From Lysobacterales bacterium (GTDB lineage Bacteria > Pseudomonadota > Gammaproteobacteria > Xanthomonadales > Xanthomonadaceae): a DNA stretch of 64,000 bases. Shown here piece by piece: positions 32,311 through 47,300 of this stretch; positions within the stretch are counted from its first letter, which is position 1, and each line of letters begins with the position of its first letter. The position numbers and the translations under genes were made by a program. The notes beneath the pieces were generated by a model that saw only the letters and a program-made list of their open reading frames with translations, ran no database searches and was not told the origin of the DNA. The stretch covers positions 124,001 to 188,000 of the forward strand of contig JAEKKX010000004.1 of NCBI GenBank assembly GCA_019510125.1, given 5' to 3'.

Positions 32311-35300
32311 ATGGTCGCAGTCTTTACCGGTAGTGGACTCGGGCTTTTCAACACGTCCATCACGCAGTTGGGCGGAAGCTCGGGAGGCGCCTCCGGGCTG
32401 GGTCAACTGCGGAGCGGCCAGTACGTCAACGCCGCGACCGGCAACCTGGTCCTGCAGGATCTCGACGAGAGCCTGCTGGTGCGCGGCCTGAACGCGACGT
32501 TCCTGCGGACCTACAACAGCCGGGGGACGGTCACCGGCGCGGGCCAGGACGGCTTCGTCACCGGATTCGAGCGCAGCGTGGCGCTGACCGGCACGCTGAA
32601 CCAGGCCGGCAGCACGATGGTCCTGTCCACCGGCGACGGCCAGTCGGTGGTGTTCGCGTACTCGGGCACGGCGAACCTGTACGTGGCGACCGGCGGCGAC
32701 GGGGCGCACGACACGCTGGTGTGGGACAACACGGCGCGGACGTGGACGTACACCGAAGGCAGCACCCGTCGCGAAGAACTGTATGCGGACCATGCGAGCG
32801 CGACGCTGAAGGGCCGCCTGACCCGGATCCGCGACCTCAAGTCGGACGGGACGACGCCGGCGGAGTTCGACGTGCTGTACGACGCGAACGGGCGGATCAG
32901 CGAGGTGCGTTCGATCGACGGCAGCGGTGCGACGGCCGACGCGATCCTGTTCGGCTACGACGGCTCGACGACGCAGTTGACCAGCGTGACCACACGCGAG
33001 GGCGGACAGACCCGGTCGCAGATGACGTATGCGTACGACGGCTACGGGCGGCTGGTCTCGGTGCTCACGGATCTGACGCCGGGCAATGTCTCGGACAACG
33101 TCTGGAGCACGACGGCCTCGGACAACGACGGCAAGCTGTTCAAGACGACCTATGCCTACGTCACGGCCAGCGCGAGCGACCTGCGCATCGCCAGCGTGAC
33201 CACGAGCGACGGTTACACGGTGGCGTACACCTACGAATCGGATGGCGGCACCGGTTACCGGGTCAAGACGGTGACCCAGGGCAGTGCGACGGACGGGTCG
33301 TCGCAGACGATTTCGTTCGTGTATTCGGCGAATTCGACGGACGTGATCGAGGGCGCGGTGGGCGGCGGCGGCCGCACCTGGACGTATCAGTACGATGCCA
33401 ACAAGCAACTGACGGCGGTGCTGGAGCCGGCGGTCAACGGGCTCCAGCAGAAGACCAGCTACAGCTACGACACTGCGGGCAACCTGACCCGGATCAGCGT
33501 GGCCGGGGATTCGGCGAACACCGGCACGACCACGCAGCTCGACACGGTGTTCTTCTACGACGCCAACGGCAACCGAACGCTGCAGCGCGACCGGCTGGGC
33601 AACACGATCGCGTGGACCTACGACGCCTCGAACCAGGTGGTGACGGAGACCCGCTACACGGTGGCGGACGCCGACGGCCTGGACCCGGGCAACACCGGCG
33701 CGACCAACGTGCCGTCCGGGGCGCTGACCACGCACTACGTCTACGACGCGCGCAGCCGCCTGCGGTTCGTGGTGGATGCGACCGGCGCGGTGCGCGAGCT
33801 GACGTACGCCACCAGCGGCAACGGCATCGGCCAGGTCGCGACCGAGCGTCGCTACCTCCGCAATGCGTATACCGGCACGACCTGGACGGAAAGCGCGCTC
33901 AACACCTGGGCGACGGATGCGACCGCGAAGCCGAAGTCCAGCAGCGCGCTGACCGCCTACAGCTACGATGGCAAGGGCCGGCTGTCGCAGTCGGTCCAGT
34001 ACGCCTCGGTGAGTACGGACGTCAACGGCGCCGGCGTGTTCGATGCGACATCGTCGCTGACGACCTTCGCCTACGATGCACAGGGGCTGTTGTGCAGGCA
34101 GATCACCGTCCACGGCGCTTCTCGAACGGTCGGTGGAACGGAGCCGTCCGGCAGCGAGGTCGTCGACTACGTCTACGATGGCATGGGCCGCCTGCAGAGC
34201 GTGCTCAAGCGCGATCAGGCGACGGCCGGGTCGGACGACGCGGCGACGATGTTCACCCAGTACGCCTACGTCGATTCGGCCAACCAGGTGCGGGTGACGC
34301 TGGATAGCGGCGTGATCCGCACCGAGGCGCGGAACAAGGCCGGTCAGTTCATTTCGATCAGCGAGTCGGCGACGGTGTCCGGGGCGACGGTCACGCGGAC
34401 CACGCAGAACTACTACGACGTCAACGGACGGCTGCGCGCCAGCCAGGACGCGACCGGGGCACGGACCTACTACTTCTACGACCGCGATGGCCGGCTGACG
34501 GCGACGGTGGACGGCACCGGCGCGGTCGTGCAGACGGTGTACGACAGCGTCGGCCGGGTGGCGCAGACGGTGGCGTACGCCACGTCGGTGGACACCAGCG
34601 CCTGGCTGTCGGGCGGGGCGGTGGTCAAGGACGCGCTGGTGTTCGCGGCGACGGCGCCGACGCTGGCGACGGGCCAGGCATGGGTGCCGACGGATGCGAC
34701 CCTCGACCGGACCACCCAGCGCACCTACGATGCGTCCGGCCGCCTGTCGACCGAGACGGTGGTGGGCGCGGACAGCGGCCAGACGCTGAAGACGACCTAC
34801 ACCTACGACGGCGCGAACCGCCTGCTGCAGGTGGTGGTGAGCGACGGCGCCGGGACCGCGGCGACGGCGCGGACCACGCGCTACCTGTACGACGCGGCCG
34901 ATCGCCAGGTGGCGATGGTCGATGCGAAGCAGTACGTCACCGAGATGGTGTACGACCTGGCCGGTCGCGTCGTGAAGACGGTGCGCTACGCCAATGCGGC
35001 GAGCAATCCGACCGCATCAGACCTGGCGACGCTGAAGGCGTCGATCACGGCCAGTGCGACGAACGACCAGGTGACCCGGGCCTTCTACGACGGGCGCGGC
35101 CAGCAGATCGGCGTGCTCGACGCCGCGGGGTACCTCACCGAGTTCATCTACGACGAGGCCGCGAACCAGCGTGCGGTGAAGGCCTACGCCAAGGCCCTGA
35201 CCGGGCTGGGCGGCACCGAGACGCTCTCTGCGCTGCGCACGCTGGCGACGACCGGCGCGCCGACGGAGGCGTATCGCCTGACCCAGCGCAGCTTCAACGG

Positions 35301-38300
35301 CCTGGGCCAGGTGCTCAACGAGGTCGATGCCGAGGGCACGGTCACCGCCTACCTCTACGACGAGGCCGGGCGCCTCGTGACGACGAAGGTCGGCAACAGT
35401 GCGAGCGAGATCCGTGAAGGCAACCTGCGCTACGACGTCTTCGGCAACCTGATCGGCGAACTGGGCGGCGAGGGATCCACCCACCTGATCGCCGGCATGA
35501 GCGAGGCGCAACTGGATGCCGTGTACGCCCAGTACGGGGTGCGCCACGGCTACGACCTGGCCGGGCGTCGGATCGAGAGCATCGACGCGCAGGGCAACAA
35601 GACCTGGTACTTCTACGATGCGGACGGACGACAGACCTTCGTGGTCCGCGGCCAGCGCGACAGCGGCAATGTCCAGAACGCGCTGGGCGAAGTGACCGAG
35701 ACGCGCTACGACGCCTTCGGGCAGGTGAAGGACAGCATCGCCTACACCGGCCGGATCACGATCCCGACCCCGGGCGACCGCAGCAGCCTGCAGGGCGCAC
35801 TGTCGACCTTCGCCGTGGTCTCGTCGCTGGACAGCCGCGTGCAGAACAGCTACGACCGCCGCGGCCTGCTGATCCAGCAGATCGACGCCGAAGGTTATCG
35901 CAGCCGCTACGCCTACGACGCGTTCGCCCAGCTCGTGTCGCGGCAGGACTACGAAGCCGACGGCACCACCGTGCGCCGCACGGCGTCCTGGACCTACGAC
36001 GCCCGCGGCCAGGTCGCGACGACGGCGGAATCCGGCGGCGGCCTCAACCGCGGCACGAGCACGGCCTACGATGCGTTCGGTCGCGCGATCACCCTGACCG
36101 ACGCCCGCGGCACCGCGACCAGCCTCGTGTACGACCGGCTCGGCCGGGTGCTGTCGACCTCGACCACGGTCGGCGGCCGCGCCGAAACGGTGTCCAGCAC
36201 CTACGACGCCTTCGGCCGCGTGCTGACGCGGACCGATGCGCGCGGCTACGCCACCGCCTACAGCTACAGCGACGCCAATCGCACGCTCACGATCACCTCC
36301 GCCGAAGGCGTGGCGGTGACCACCGCGCACAATCGCTTCGGCCAGACCGTCACCGTGAGCCAGACGCTGCCGGGCGGCGTCGTCGCGACCACGACGACGG
36401 CGTACGACAAGAACGGCAACGCCACCAGCGTGACCGACCCGCTGGGCAAGATCACGACCAGCGAATACGACACGCGCGGCCTGCTGGCGGCGACGGTGGA
36501 CGCCACCGGTCGGCGCATCGAATACGCCTACGACGCCCTGGGCCGGGTGCTGACCCGGCGCGAGGATCCGACCGGCCTGAACCTGGTCACGACGACCGTC
36601 TACGACGGCCAGGGCCGCAAGATCAAGGTCACCGACGCCAGCGGCCGATCGATGACGATGGCGTACGACCGCCGCGGCAACCTGACCGAGACGGTGCAGG
36701 ATCCGACCGGCCTGGCGCTGCGCACCACCTACACCTGGGATCGCGACGGCCAGCAGCTCAGCGTCACCGAGGGCGCGGGTTCGACGGTGGCGACGACCAC
36801 GGCCTACGTGTACGACGCGCTGGGCCGGCGGACCCAGACGATCGAGGGTTCCGGCAGCCTCAACCTGACCACGACCTACGCCTACGACGCCAACGACAAC
36901 GTGGTGTCGAAGACCGACGGCAGCGGCCGGGTCACGCGCTACGCGTACGACGCGGCCGATCGCCTGCGGTTCACGGTGGATGCGCTCGGCGACGTGACCG
37001 AGGCGAGCTACGACGTCGACGGCCGGCTGGTGATGTCGCGGCGCTACGCCAAGGCGCTGAACCTGGCGACGCTGCCGTCCTATGCCGAGAGCGACCTGGC
37101 CGCGCAGATCGTCGGGCAGGGGCTGGCGAACAACGCGCTGGACGAGACCGAGTACGCGATCCACGACCGCGACGGTCGCTTGGCGGCGACGATCGACGGC
37201 GCCGGTGGCGTGACGACGGTGACCTACGACAGCGCCGGCCGCAAGCGGTCGGACCGCCGCTACGTCGCGACGCTGGCCTTGACCCAGACCCAGCGCAACG
37301 CGCTGCGGGACGGTACGGCGACGACGGCCGATTTCACCGCGTTCCTGACCGATGCGACCAACCTGGCGACGGCGGAGACGACCCGCTACGTGTACGACAC
37401 CGCGGGGCGCCTGCGCTACACGGTGGACGCCACCGGCGGGGTGAAGGGGATCTGGTACGACGCGGCCGGACGTGTCGCCGCAACGCGCCAGCTTGCCAAG
37501 CCGATCAGCCTCGCGCTGGTCAACGACAACATCACCCAGGGGCAGATCGAAGGCGCGCTGGGCGCAGGCGCCGAAACCGACGGCGTCGAATACTTCATCT
37601 ACGACGGCGCCGGCCGCGTGCGCTACACCCTGCGGACGAAGCGTGCGGCGGCCGACTATCCGAACATCGTCGACGTGACCGAAGTGCGCTACGACGGCGC
37701 CGGCCGCCTGCTGTTCAGCCGGGTCTTCGCGGCATCGATGAGCCTGGACCTGACGACGGCGGCGAAGATCTCAGGCGGCAACGGCGAAATTTCCGATCTG
37801 AGCGCCTTCGTGGCGGCGAACGGCGCGATCGCGACCAGCGAGCGCCGCGTGTACGACACCGCCGGCCGCCTCAAGCACGTGATCGACGCCAGGGGCGACG
37901 TGACCGAAACCTGGTACGACGCCGCCAGTCGCGTGGTGGTCACGCGGCGCGGGGCCGCGCCGATCAACACCGCATCGCTGACCGATGCGTCGACCTCGGC
38001 GCAGGTCGACGGCCTGGTGGCCTGGGGCGCGAACGACGACTTGAGGATGTACGTGTACGACGGCGCGGGGCGCCAGGCGTACGCGCTGCAGGCGGTCGGT
38101 TCGCCGGTGGTGGCCCCGTTCACGGCGTCGGTGATGCAGACGCGCTACGACGGCGCGGGCCGTGTGCTGCTGAGCCAGACCTTCGTGCCGCTGATGTCGC
38201 TGGACGCGACCCTGATCGGCAAGCTCGGCGCCGGCACGGCGACGACGGCCGATTTCGCGAGCTTCGTCGCCGCGAACCAGGGCGCGGTCCAGGGCGAGCG

Positions 38301-41300
38301 CAGCGTCTACGATGCGGCTGGCCGGCTCAAGCACACGATCGACGCGCAGGGCAACGTCTCGGGCCGTTGGTACGACGGCGCGGGGCGAGTCGTGGTCACG
38401 CGGCGCATGGTCCAGCCGATCGCGACCGCTTCGCTGAGCGATGCGACGACGTCGGCGCAGGTCGACGGCCTGCTGACCTGGGGCGCGAGCGACGACCTGC
38501 GGATGTACGTGTTCGATGCTGCCGGGCGCACGCGATTCGCGCTGCAGGCGGTGGGTTCGCCGCTGGTGTTCCCGTTCACGGCGCGGGTGAGCGAGACCCG
38601 CTACGACGGCGCCGGCCGCGCCGTGCTCTCGCAGATCTTCGTGCCGTTGATGACGCTGGATGCGACCCTGATCGACAAGCTCGCGACGGGCACGGCCACC
38701 GGCACCGACTTCGCCGCCTTCGTGTCGACCAATGCCGGCAGCGCGCAAATCCAGCGCAGCGTCCACGACGCCGCCGGGCAGTTGCGCTACAGCATCGACG
38801 CCCTCGGCTACGTGACCCAGATCGACCGCGACGGCCTCGGCCGCACGCTGTCGCAGCAGACCTACCGTAACGCGATCACGGTGACGCCCGCATTGCAGGC
38901 CAAGCTGGACGCGGGCACTGCGCTGGATGCCGACATCGCCTCGGCGCTGGGCGTGTCGACGGCGGCGTCCTGGAGCACCGGCTTCGACAGCAAGCAGCCG
39001 CTGGGCCTGGACGTGGGCCAGATCGATCCGCTGGGCAACGGCGCAGCGGTGATCCAGAACGGCCGCCTGGAGTTCCGCCGCGCGGCCGGGTCGAGCCTGG
39101 ATTACCCGCAGGTGCTGAGCCAGACCACCTACAGCGTCTCGCAGGCCATGACTTACCGGGCCGAAGTCACCACCGACAGCACGCTCACGAACGACATGCT
39201 CGTGCTGGCGCTGAACGGATACGGTGCGGGCGGGCTGCAGCGCGAGGGCATCCTGATCTGGGATGGACAGCTCTACCAGCATGAATATGCGTCGGGGGTC
39301 GATGTCGGCGCCAGCACCTGGCTGGGGTCGCTCGACGCCAACACGACGTACGTCGTCGAGATCGAAGTCGCCGCGGGCACGGCCACCACCTACGTCTATG
39401 CCAAGGGCAAGGGTCGCGACAGCGGTTACCGGTTCAGCCGGGCGCTGAACCAGGCGACCTTCGGCGACTACCGTCTTCTGATGCACGGCACCACGGAGCC
39501 GGGCGTCAGCGGCGGCAGCGTGTTCGTCGACAACCTGGCGATCCTCAACGGCAGCGCGGTGCAGTCGGCGGCCTACCGCTACGACGCGGCGGGCCAGATC
39601 GTCGCGAAGGTCGACGGTCTGGGCAATACCGAGACCTACACCTACGATGCCGCCGGCCGCCGCCTCACGACGACCGACGCCAACGGCAACGTGTCGCGGA
39701 ATGTGTACGATGCCGCGGGCCGCCTGATCTACGCCATCGACGCCACCGGTGCGTTCACCCACAACTGGTACGACGGCAACGATCGTCTGGTGGCGGTCCG
39801 CCGGTTCAGCGCCCGCTTCGACACCGCGCTGCTCAACGATGCGGTCACGGCCTCGGAGCTGGACGGACAGCTCGGCGCATTGGACGCCTGGAGCGCGGAG
39901 TACCAGACCGAGTACCGCGTCTACGATGGCGCCGGCCGCCTGCGCTACGTCTACGACGGTGGGGCCTACCTGACCCGGATGGACTACGACGGGGCGGACC
40001 GCACGACGCTGACCAGCCGCTACGCGGTCGCGTTCTCCCCCTCCGATTCCACCCTCGTCAACCGGCTCTTCGCCGGCAATGCCACCGAGGCGGATTTCTC
40101 GACGTTCGTGGCCGCGAACGAGGCCTCCGCGCGCGTCGAGGCGACGGTTTACGACGCCGCGGGGCGCGCGCGCTATGCGCTGCGCCGCGACGGCAGCCAG
40201 TGGACGGTCTCCGAACGCCAGTACGACGGCGTCGACCGGGTGACGCTGGAGACGCAGTTCGGCGTGACCATCGCCTACACCGCGGGACAGACCGAAGCGC
40301 AGGTGATCGGCGCGCTGCAGGCGCAGCTCAGCAGCGATCCCGCCATCCTGCTGACCCAGGCGCGCACCACACGGTATCTCTACGATGCCGCGGGCCAGCA
40401 GCGCTTCGTGCTCGATGCGAGCTTCGCGGTGACCGAACAGCGCTTCGACGGCGCCGGACAGGTGATCGAGACCCGCGCCTACGGGGTGCGCCCGAACAGC
40501 ATCGGCATGGATACCGGCTCGGTGGCGACCTGGGCGGCGACCCAGGCCGCGGCGGACATCCGCAAGGTCTCGATGACCTACGACGTCGGCGGCCGCCTGA
40601 CGTCGCGCACCGATGCGCTCAACCACAGCGAGACCTTCACCTACGACGGCGCGGACCGGATGCTTACCCGCACCGACCGCAACGGCGCCGTCTGGACCTA
40701 CCAGTACGACGCCGCCGGACGCCGGGTGGCCGAGATCAGCCCGCAGGTCGCCGTGTCCTCGGTGGACGCGCTCGGGGTGCTGTCCACGACGACGCGCGCG
40801 ATCGTTACCCGCTACGTCTACGATGCGCTCGGGCAGACGACCAAGAAGATCGAGGACGCGGACACGGCCGCGGCGCGGGTCACGCAGTACGCCTACGACC
40901 GCCGCGGCCTGCTGGTGAAGACCACCCTGCCGAACGCCGGCCGGATCGACCCGGCCACCGGCGCGCTGGTGTTCGACACCCAACCGGCGACGGTGGAAAC
41001 CACCTACGACGCGCTGGGACAGGCGAGGGTGGTCAAGGACGAGAACGGGAAATACCGCTACCTGGCCTACGACAGGCTGGGCAACCTCCAGGCCGAGGTC
41101 GATCAGAACGGGAACGTCTCGGCTTACTACTACGACGCTTACGGCGACCAGACCGCGATGGTCCGGGTCGCCGCGGCGATCAATACAGGCGCCACCGCGT
41201 TCACGTCGGTCAACTGGCAGGCCGGCCAGGCGATGAGCTGGACGCAGGTGAACGCGGGCGTCGACGTCAACGCCACCGGCAACCGCTGGATCGCCACCGC

Positions 41301-44300
41301 CTACGACGGGCTCGGTCGCAAGACCCAGGTCCTGATGTCGTCGGTGACGTACTACAAGGCCGACGGCAGCGCCGCCAGCGGCCAGCCGCAGACGACGTAC
41401 GCCTACAACGCCTACGGCGAGATGGTGAAGCAATCGGTCCTGCTGGAAGGCACGGCCGGCCAGCCGGGCGCGGTATGGGCCGATACGTGGCACTACTACG
41501 ATGTCACAGGGCGCGAGACGCTGACGGTCGACCCCGAAGGCTACGCGACGACGACCGAGTACAACGCCACCGGCGAGGTGACCAAGGTCGTCGAGTATGC
41601 CCGCGCGGTGTCGACGACCGCCATCGGCGCGCAGACGCCGCCGGCGCTGCCGGCCGCGGGCGATGCGACGACCGGATACGATCGCGAGACGCGCTGGAGT
41701 TACGACCTGCTCGGGCGCAAGGCCAGCGAGACTGCGGTGCGCCATTACCGCAGCGTCGACGGCAGCAGCCTCGTGTCGAACATGGTCACGACCTACGGCT
41801 ACGACAACGAGGACCGGCTGGCGACCGTGACCGACGCCACCGGCACGGTCACGACCAGCTACGACGCCCGCGGCCAGGTGGTCGCGGTCCAGGAGCAAGC
41901 GCGCAGCGTGCTGGCGAGCAATGCCTCGACCCTGCTGCAGCAGAGCACCGCGACCAGTCTGTCGTCGGCCGCGCTGTACGTGCAGCGTTCGCCCTACACG
42001 ACGATGGCCTACGACGCCTTCGGCAACGTGGTCGGCGTCCGCCGCTACGCCAACGGCAAGGACGGCGCCAACGCGGCGGTGGCGGACGATACCCGCGACC
42101 AGGTCGCGACGACGCGCTACCTCGGGACCGGGCTGGTCGCCATGACCCGCGACACCCTGGGCAACATCGCGTATTCCGCCTACGACGCCGCCGGCCGGTT
42201 GCTGCAGACCTGGTCGCGACTGGAAGGGTCCGAGGATGCGCGCGATGCGACGGTGCATCGCACGTATACCTACGACGACACCGGGCGTCAGCTCAGCACG
42301 AAGGTCCTGCGGACGAACCTCGCCGGCACGACGACCCTCGGCGTGGACCAGTTCGAGACGGTCACCTACAACGCCTTCGGCGAAATCACCACCAAGGTCT
42401 TCGGCGACGCCACGACCCAGACCCAGCTCGCCGGCACGCTGCAGTACACCTACGACGCCGCGGGCCGGATGACCTCGGACAATGCGACCGGGGCGACGCG
42501 CAACTACGGCTACAACCTCGCCGGCCAGCAGGTCCGCGAGTCGCACATGACGTGGACCGACGCCACGACCGGTGCGGTCGAGGCCGTGACCGTCAGCCGG
42601 ACGGACCGCCTCGGGCGGGCGACCTCGATCCTCCTGCCCTCGTACACGACCGCCGTGGCCGACACCGCCTACGTGCGCCAGAAGTTCGACCGCTGGGGCA
42701 ACGTGATCCAGGTCATCGACGCCCGCGGCTACCAGACCGACTACCAGTACGACGACCGCAACCAGGTGGTCCACGAGACGCGGCCGCTGGTGTGGGTGGT
42801 GGGCGAGGACGGCAGCGCCGGCTGGACCCGGCCGACCAACGACTGGTACTACGACGCCCTGGGTCGCCTGTCGGGCACCCGCGACGCGAACGGCCACCTG
42901 CGCTCCTACGCCTACGATGTCGTCGGCCGCATGGTCGCCGACACCGACGCCCTCGGCAACACGACCCGGCATGCCTACGATGCGCTCGGCAACGACGTGC
43001 TGACCCAGGATGCGCTGGGCTACATCACGTCGAGGACCTACGACCAGGCCGGCCGCGTGGTCGCGACCGGCGACTACCTCGTCTCCGGCACCGCACGCCA
43101 GGCCAATGTCCTGCAGACCTTCGTGCTCGACCAGAACGGCGACCGCATCCGCGTGGTCGATGCGCTGGGCCACATCGTCCGCTACGACTACGACAGCCAG
43201 CAGCGGCTGATCCGCAGCCAGACGGCGACGGGCGTGACGATGGACTACGCCTACGACGTCCAGGGCCGCAAGGTCATGGAGCGCAACGCGTATTTCACCT
43301 CGTCCAACAGCGTGACCTTCAACGATCGCGATGGCCAGAGCGTCATGACCAACGGTCTGACCTGGAAGTACGACGCCTACGGCCGCCTGACCGACCACAA
43401 CGACCTCAGCGCCCGCGATTCGGATTACGTCTACGACGCCGCCTCCGGCATGCTCAAGTCCGAGAGCACCTCCACCGGCGGCGCCAAGACCTACGAGTAC
43501 ACCCGCAACGGCCGCGTGAGCAGGATCACCGAGGCCGGCGGCGGCACGTACCTGTACGCCTACGACGCCGCCGGCAACCGCGTGGTCGAGGATGTGACCA
43601 CCACCGATGGGCAGGCCCAGACCTATCACCTCGTCACCCGTACCACCTACGACAGCAACAATCGCATCCAGCGCGTCGTCCAGGACGACGTGGCCAACAG
43701 CAAGCGCGTGTTCGACCTGCGCTACGACTACGACGCCAATGGCAACCGCCGTCGGGTCATCACCCAGTCGGGCTTCGGCGACAACGTGTCCGCAATCGCG
43801 GTGGAGGACGCCGCGCCGACGGTGACCGCGGCGCCGCAGGACCGCGGTGCGAAGAAGGGCCAGACCTCGACCTTCCGGCTGCTGTTCAGCGACGTGTTCC
43901 GCGACGCCGAAGGCGACGCGCTGACGCTGTCGATCACCCAGGGCGACGGCAGTGCGCTGCCGTCGTGGCTGGTGGCGACGCGCGATGCGCAGACCGGCGA
44001 GATCGTGTTCACCGCGACGCCGGGCGCGGGCATGGCCGACACCGACCTGGTGGTCAAGCTGACCGCGTTCGAGACCGCCAACGCCGCCAAGACGGTGAGC
44101 ACGACGTTCACGGTGAAGGTGCGCGCCAACAACGCGCCCGTGGCGCTGGCGCCGGGCGGGGTCACCTACTACCCGCGCACCAACCAGGTGTACGGCCGCG
44201 ACCTGCTGGCCGGCGACTTCTTCCGCGACATCGACGTCAACGACGCGCTGAGCCTGAGCGTGATCGGCACGCTGCCGCCGGGGCTCACCGCCACCGCCAG

Positions 44301-47300
44301 CGCCGGTCTGGTCCATCTTGGCGGGACGCCGACGACCGCCGGCACCTACACGTTCACCCTGCGCGCGACCGATCAGAACGGCGCCACCGCCGACCAGACG
44401 ATCACGCTGGTCTGCGCGGCGAACAACGCACCGACGGTGGTCGCGACGCCCGCGCAGGTGGATGCGACGATCGGCCGGACGTTCGCCTGGCAGATGTCGC
44501 TGGGCGATGTGTTCAGCGATGTCGATGTCGACACGCTGCAGGTGGCGGCCAGCGGTCTGCCGAACTGGGTCACGTTCCAGTACGTGACGACGCAGTCGCC
44601 GCCGGTGATCCGGATCAGCGGCAACGTGCCGTTCGACGCGGTCGATGGCCAGAACTACAACGTGGTGCTGACCGCGACCGATCCCTCCGGCGCGAGCGTG
44701 AGCACCACGCTGGTCGTCCGGGTGACGACCAACCACGTGCCGGTCGCGCCGAGCGTCGGCGGCAAGACGGCGTACCAGAACGCGGCGTACAGCCTGGTGC
44801 TGCCGACGTACTTCGACGAGGACGCCGATCCCCTGACCTACACGGTGTCCAACCTGCCGCCGGGTCTGAGCTTCAACGCCTCGACCCGGACGATCAGCGG
44901 CACGCCGACCACCGCCGGGACCTGGACGGTGGCCTACGCGGCCTACGACGGCCGGGTGACGACGACCACCAGCTTCACCATGACGGTGAACGCGAACCAC
45001 GCGCCGGTGGCGCCGACGATCGCGACCCGCAACGGCACCCGCAACACGCCGGTGTACTGGGAGATGCCGGCGTTCACCGACAGCGACAGCGATGCGCTGA
45101 CCTACACGGTGAGCGGCCTGCCGACCGGGCTGAGCTTCAACGCGGCGACCCGGGTGGTGAGCGGGACGCCGTCGGCGTCGGGAAGCTGGACGGTGACCTA
45201 CACCGCCAACGACGGCCGCGGCGGCGTGGTGAGCACGACGTTCACCTACGCCATCGCCGAGCCGGTGGGCAACCAGGCGCCGGTGGTGACCAATCCGCTG
45301 CCGGATCGGACCTACGACATGAACACGGGCTTCAGCTTCCAGTTCGTGTCGAACACGTTCAGCGACCCGGAAGGGCAGACGCTGACCTACCTGGCGACGA
45401 AGTCCGACGGCACGAGCCTGCCGTCGTGGCTGAGCTTCAATCCGACGACGCGGACGTTCTACGGGACGACGCCGGACATCGAGCTGATGAGCTGGACGAT
45501 CCGGGTGACGGCGACGGATCCGTCGGGCGCGAGCGTGTCCGACGACTTCGTGATCTCGACGACGTGGCAGAACGGGGGCGGCGGCCAGCCCCAGGCGATG
45601 TCGACGACGTTCGAGATGGGGATGAGCGAGGAGACGCTGTCGCAGGGGCCGACGCAGTCGACGACGAGCTCGGGCCCGGTGGCGGTGCAGGTGAAGGAGC
45701 AGTGGTTCACCTACGACGCGCTGAACCGGATCAAGATCAGCGGCGGCGTGCTGGTGGCGGGCGTGCCCGGGCAGAGCAACGCCTCGATCCAGGTGGCGGC
45801 GGACAAGTACGACTCGTACGAACTGGGCTACGACGCGGTGGGCCGGCTTGTGGCGACGTACCGCAGCTACACGTACAACACCCAGTCGCAGATACACGTG
45901 GACTGGACCGGCTACGACGCGCGCGGCAACCGGAAGTACGAGTTCTACCGCCAGCTCGTGGGGGTGTCGGACCCGGGCGTGAAATCGCAGTACTTCTACG
46001 ACGCCGACAACCAGTTGGTGGAAGTGCGCACGTACATGCCGAACGACACGGTCAAGGACGGTCCGCTGGATGGCGAGGGCTTCCCACTGTACCGGGTGGA
46101 CGTCAGCGGCATGCTGCTGACGGGGCAGCGGATGCAGTACGACGCCGACGGCCGGCTGCTGCGCCAGGACACGCTGGAGCGCGGGGAAGAGAACTGGTGG
46201 TACCACCCGAGCTGGGCCGAGGGCGCGCCGGCGGCGCAGTACAACGACCTGTCGGTGCTGAGCCTGAAGGAGCGGGTCGACTATACAAAGAGCGACGGCA
46301 GTAACGCGTGGGAGGATGCGGACCCGACGAACAATGCGTCGGGCTACGACGCCGCAGGCCGGCTGGAGAAGTATCGGTACACCGCCAGAACCAGTGCGAA
46401 CGGCGCTTACTACACCCACACGTTCACAAGCACGTTCACAGGTTGGGACAGTTGGCAGGAATCGTATGTGTCCGGCGTAAGCACGTACGCGAACTATCGT
46501 CAGACCTCGAACACACTGACGTACGACGGGTATGGCCGTCTGATCCAGCAGCGGGAGAACACCGACTACAAGAACCTCGTGGACGACCGGATCCGGGCGT
46601 ACGCGTACAACGCGGAAGGGCAGGTGCAGGCACGCCGGGACGGCACCTGGCACAACAGCGGCTTCGTGCAGGACACGACGATCACCAGTAGTGGCGCGCA
46701 GGAGAAGCAGAACTACCAGTTCGTGTTCTCTGCGGGTCAGCAGATGGCGGAGCTGCAGGCGGGCGGGACGGTGCGGGTGGCGGAGTCGGTCGACGCCCTG
46801 GCGCAGTACCTGTCGGCGCGGGGGATGGAGTTGCCTGGCTCGCTGGCGCGGCAGATGACGCCCACGCAGAACAACCGGCTGAGCGCGGTGACCGGCGTGG
46901 CCGGCAGCGGCGTCTACACCGCCGGCGGCGGGATGGTGACGGTGCTGCAGGGCGAGACGCTGCAGGGTCTGGCGCAGCGGGTGTACGGCACCAGCACGCT
47001 GTGGTACGTGCTGGCGGACGCCAATGGCCTGAGCGACCCGAACGCGACGCTGACCGCAGGCGTGCAACTGAAGGCGCCGAGCGCGAGCGTGAACGTGAAC
47101 GACGCGAACACGTTCAAGCCGTACAACCCGAGTGAGGCGGTTGGCTCTACGACACCGAACCTACCGTACATCCCGCCGCCGCCGCAGGCAGGGTGCAATG
47201 CACTGGTGATGGTGTTGATGGTGGTGGTGATGGTGGTTGTCACCATCTATACCGCAGGAGCAATGACGGGCGTGGTCGGTGGCGGATTCAGTGCCACTAT

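Noticed and set aside
40200-46304. Plus-strand open frame of 2,034 codons in another phase of the toxin gene
   Set aside because: Arg/Gly-rich alternate-frame translation of the same repeats, no start signal, no domains.
37771-47067. Antisense open frame of 3,098 codons opposite the toxin gene
   Set aside because: It mirrors the repetitive GC-rich YD coding sequence, has His/Arg/Val/Gly-biased shadow composition and no domain. The plus-strand frame has clear YD, Ig and LysM domains.
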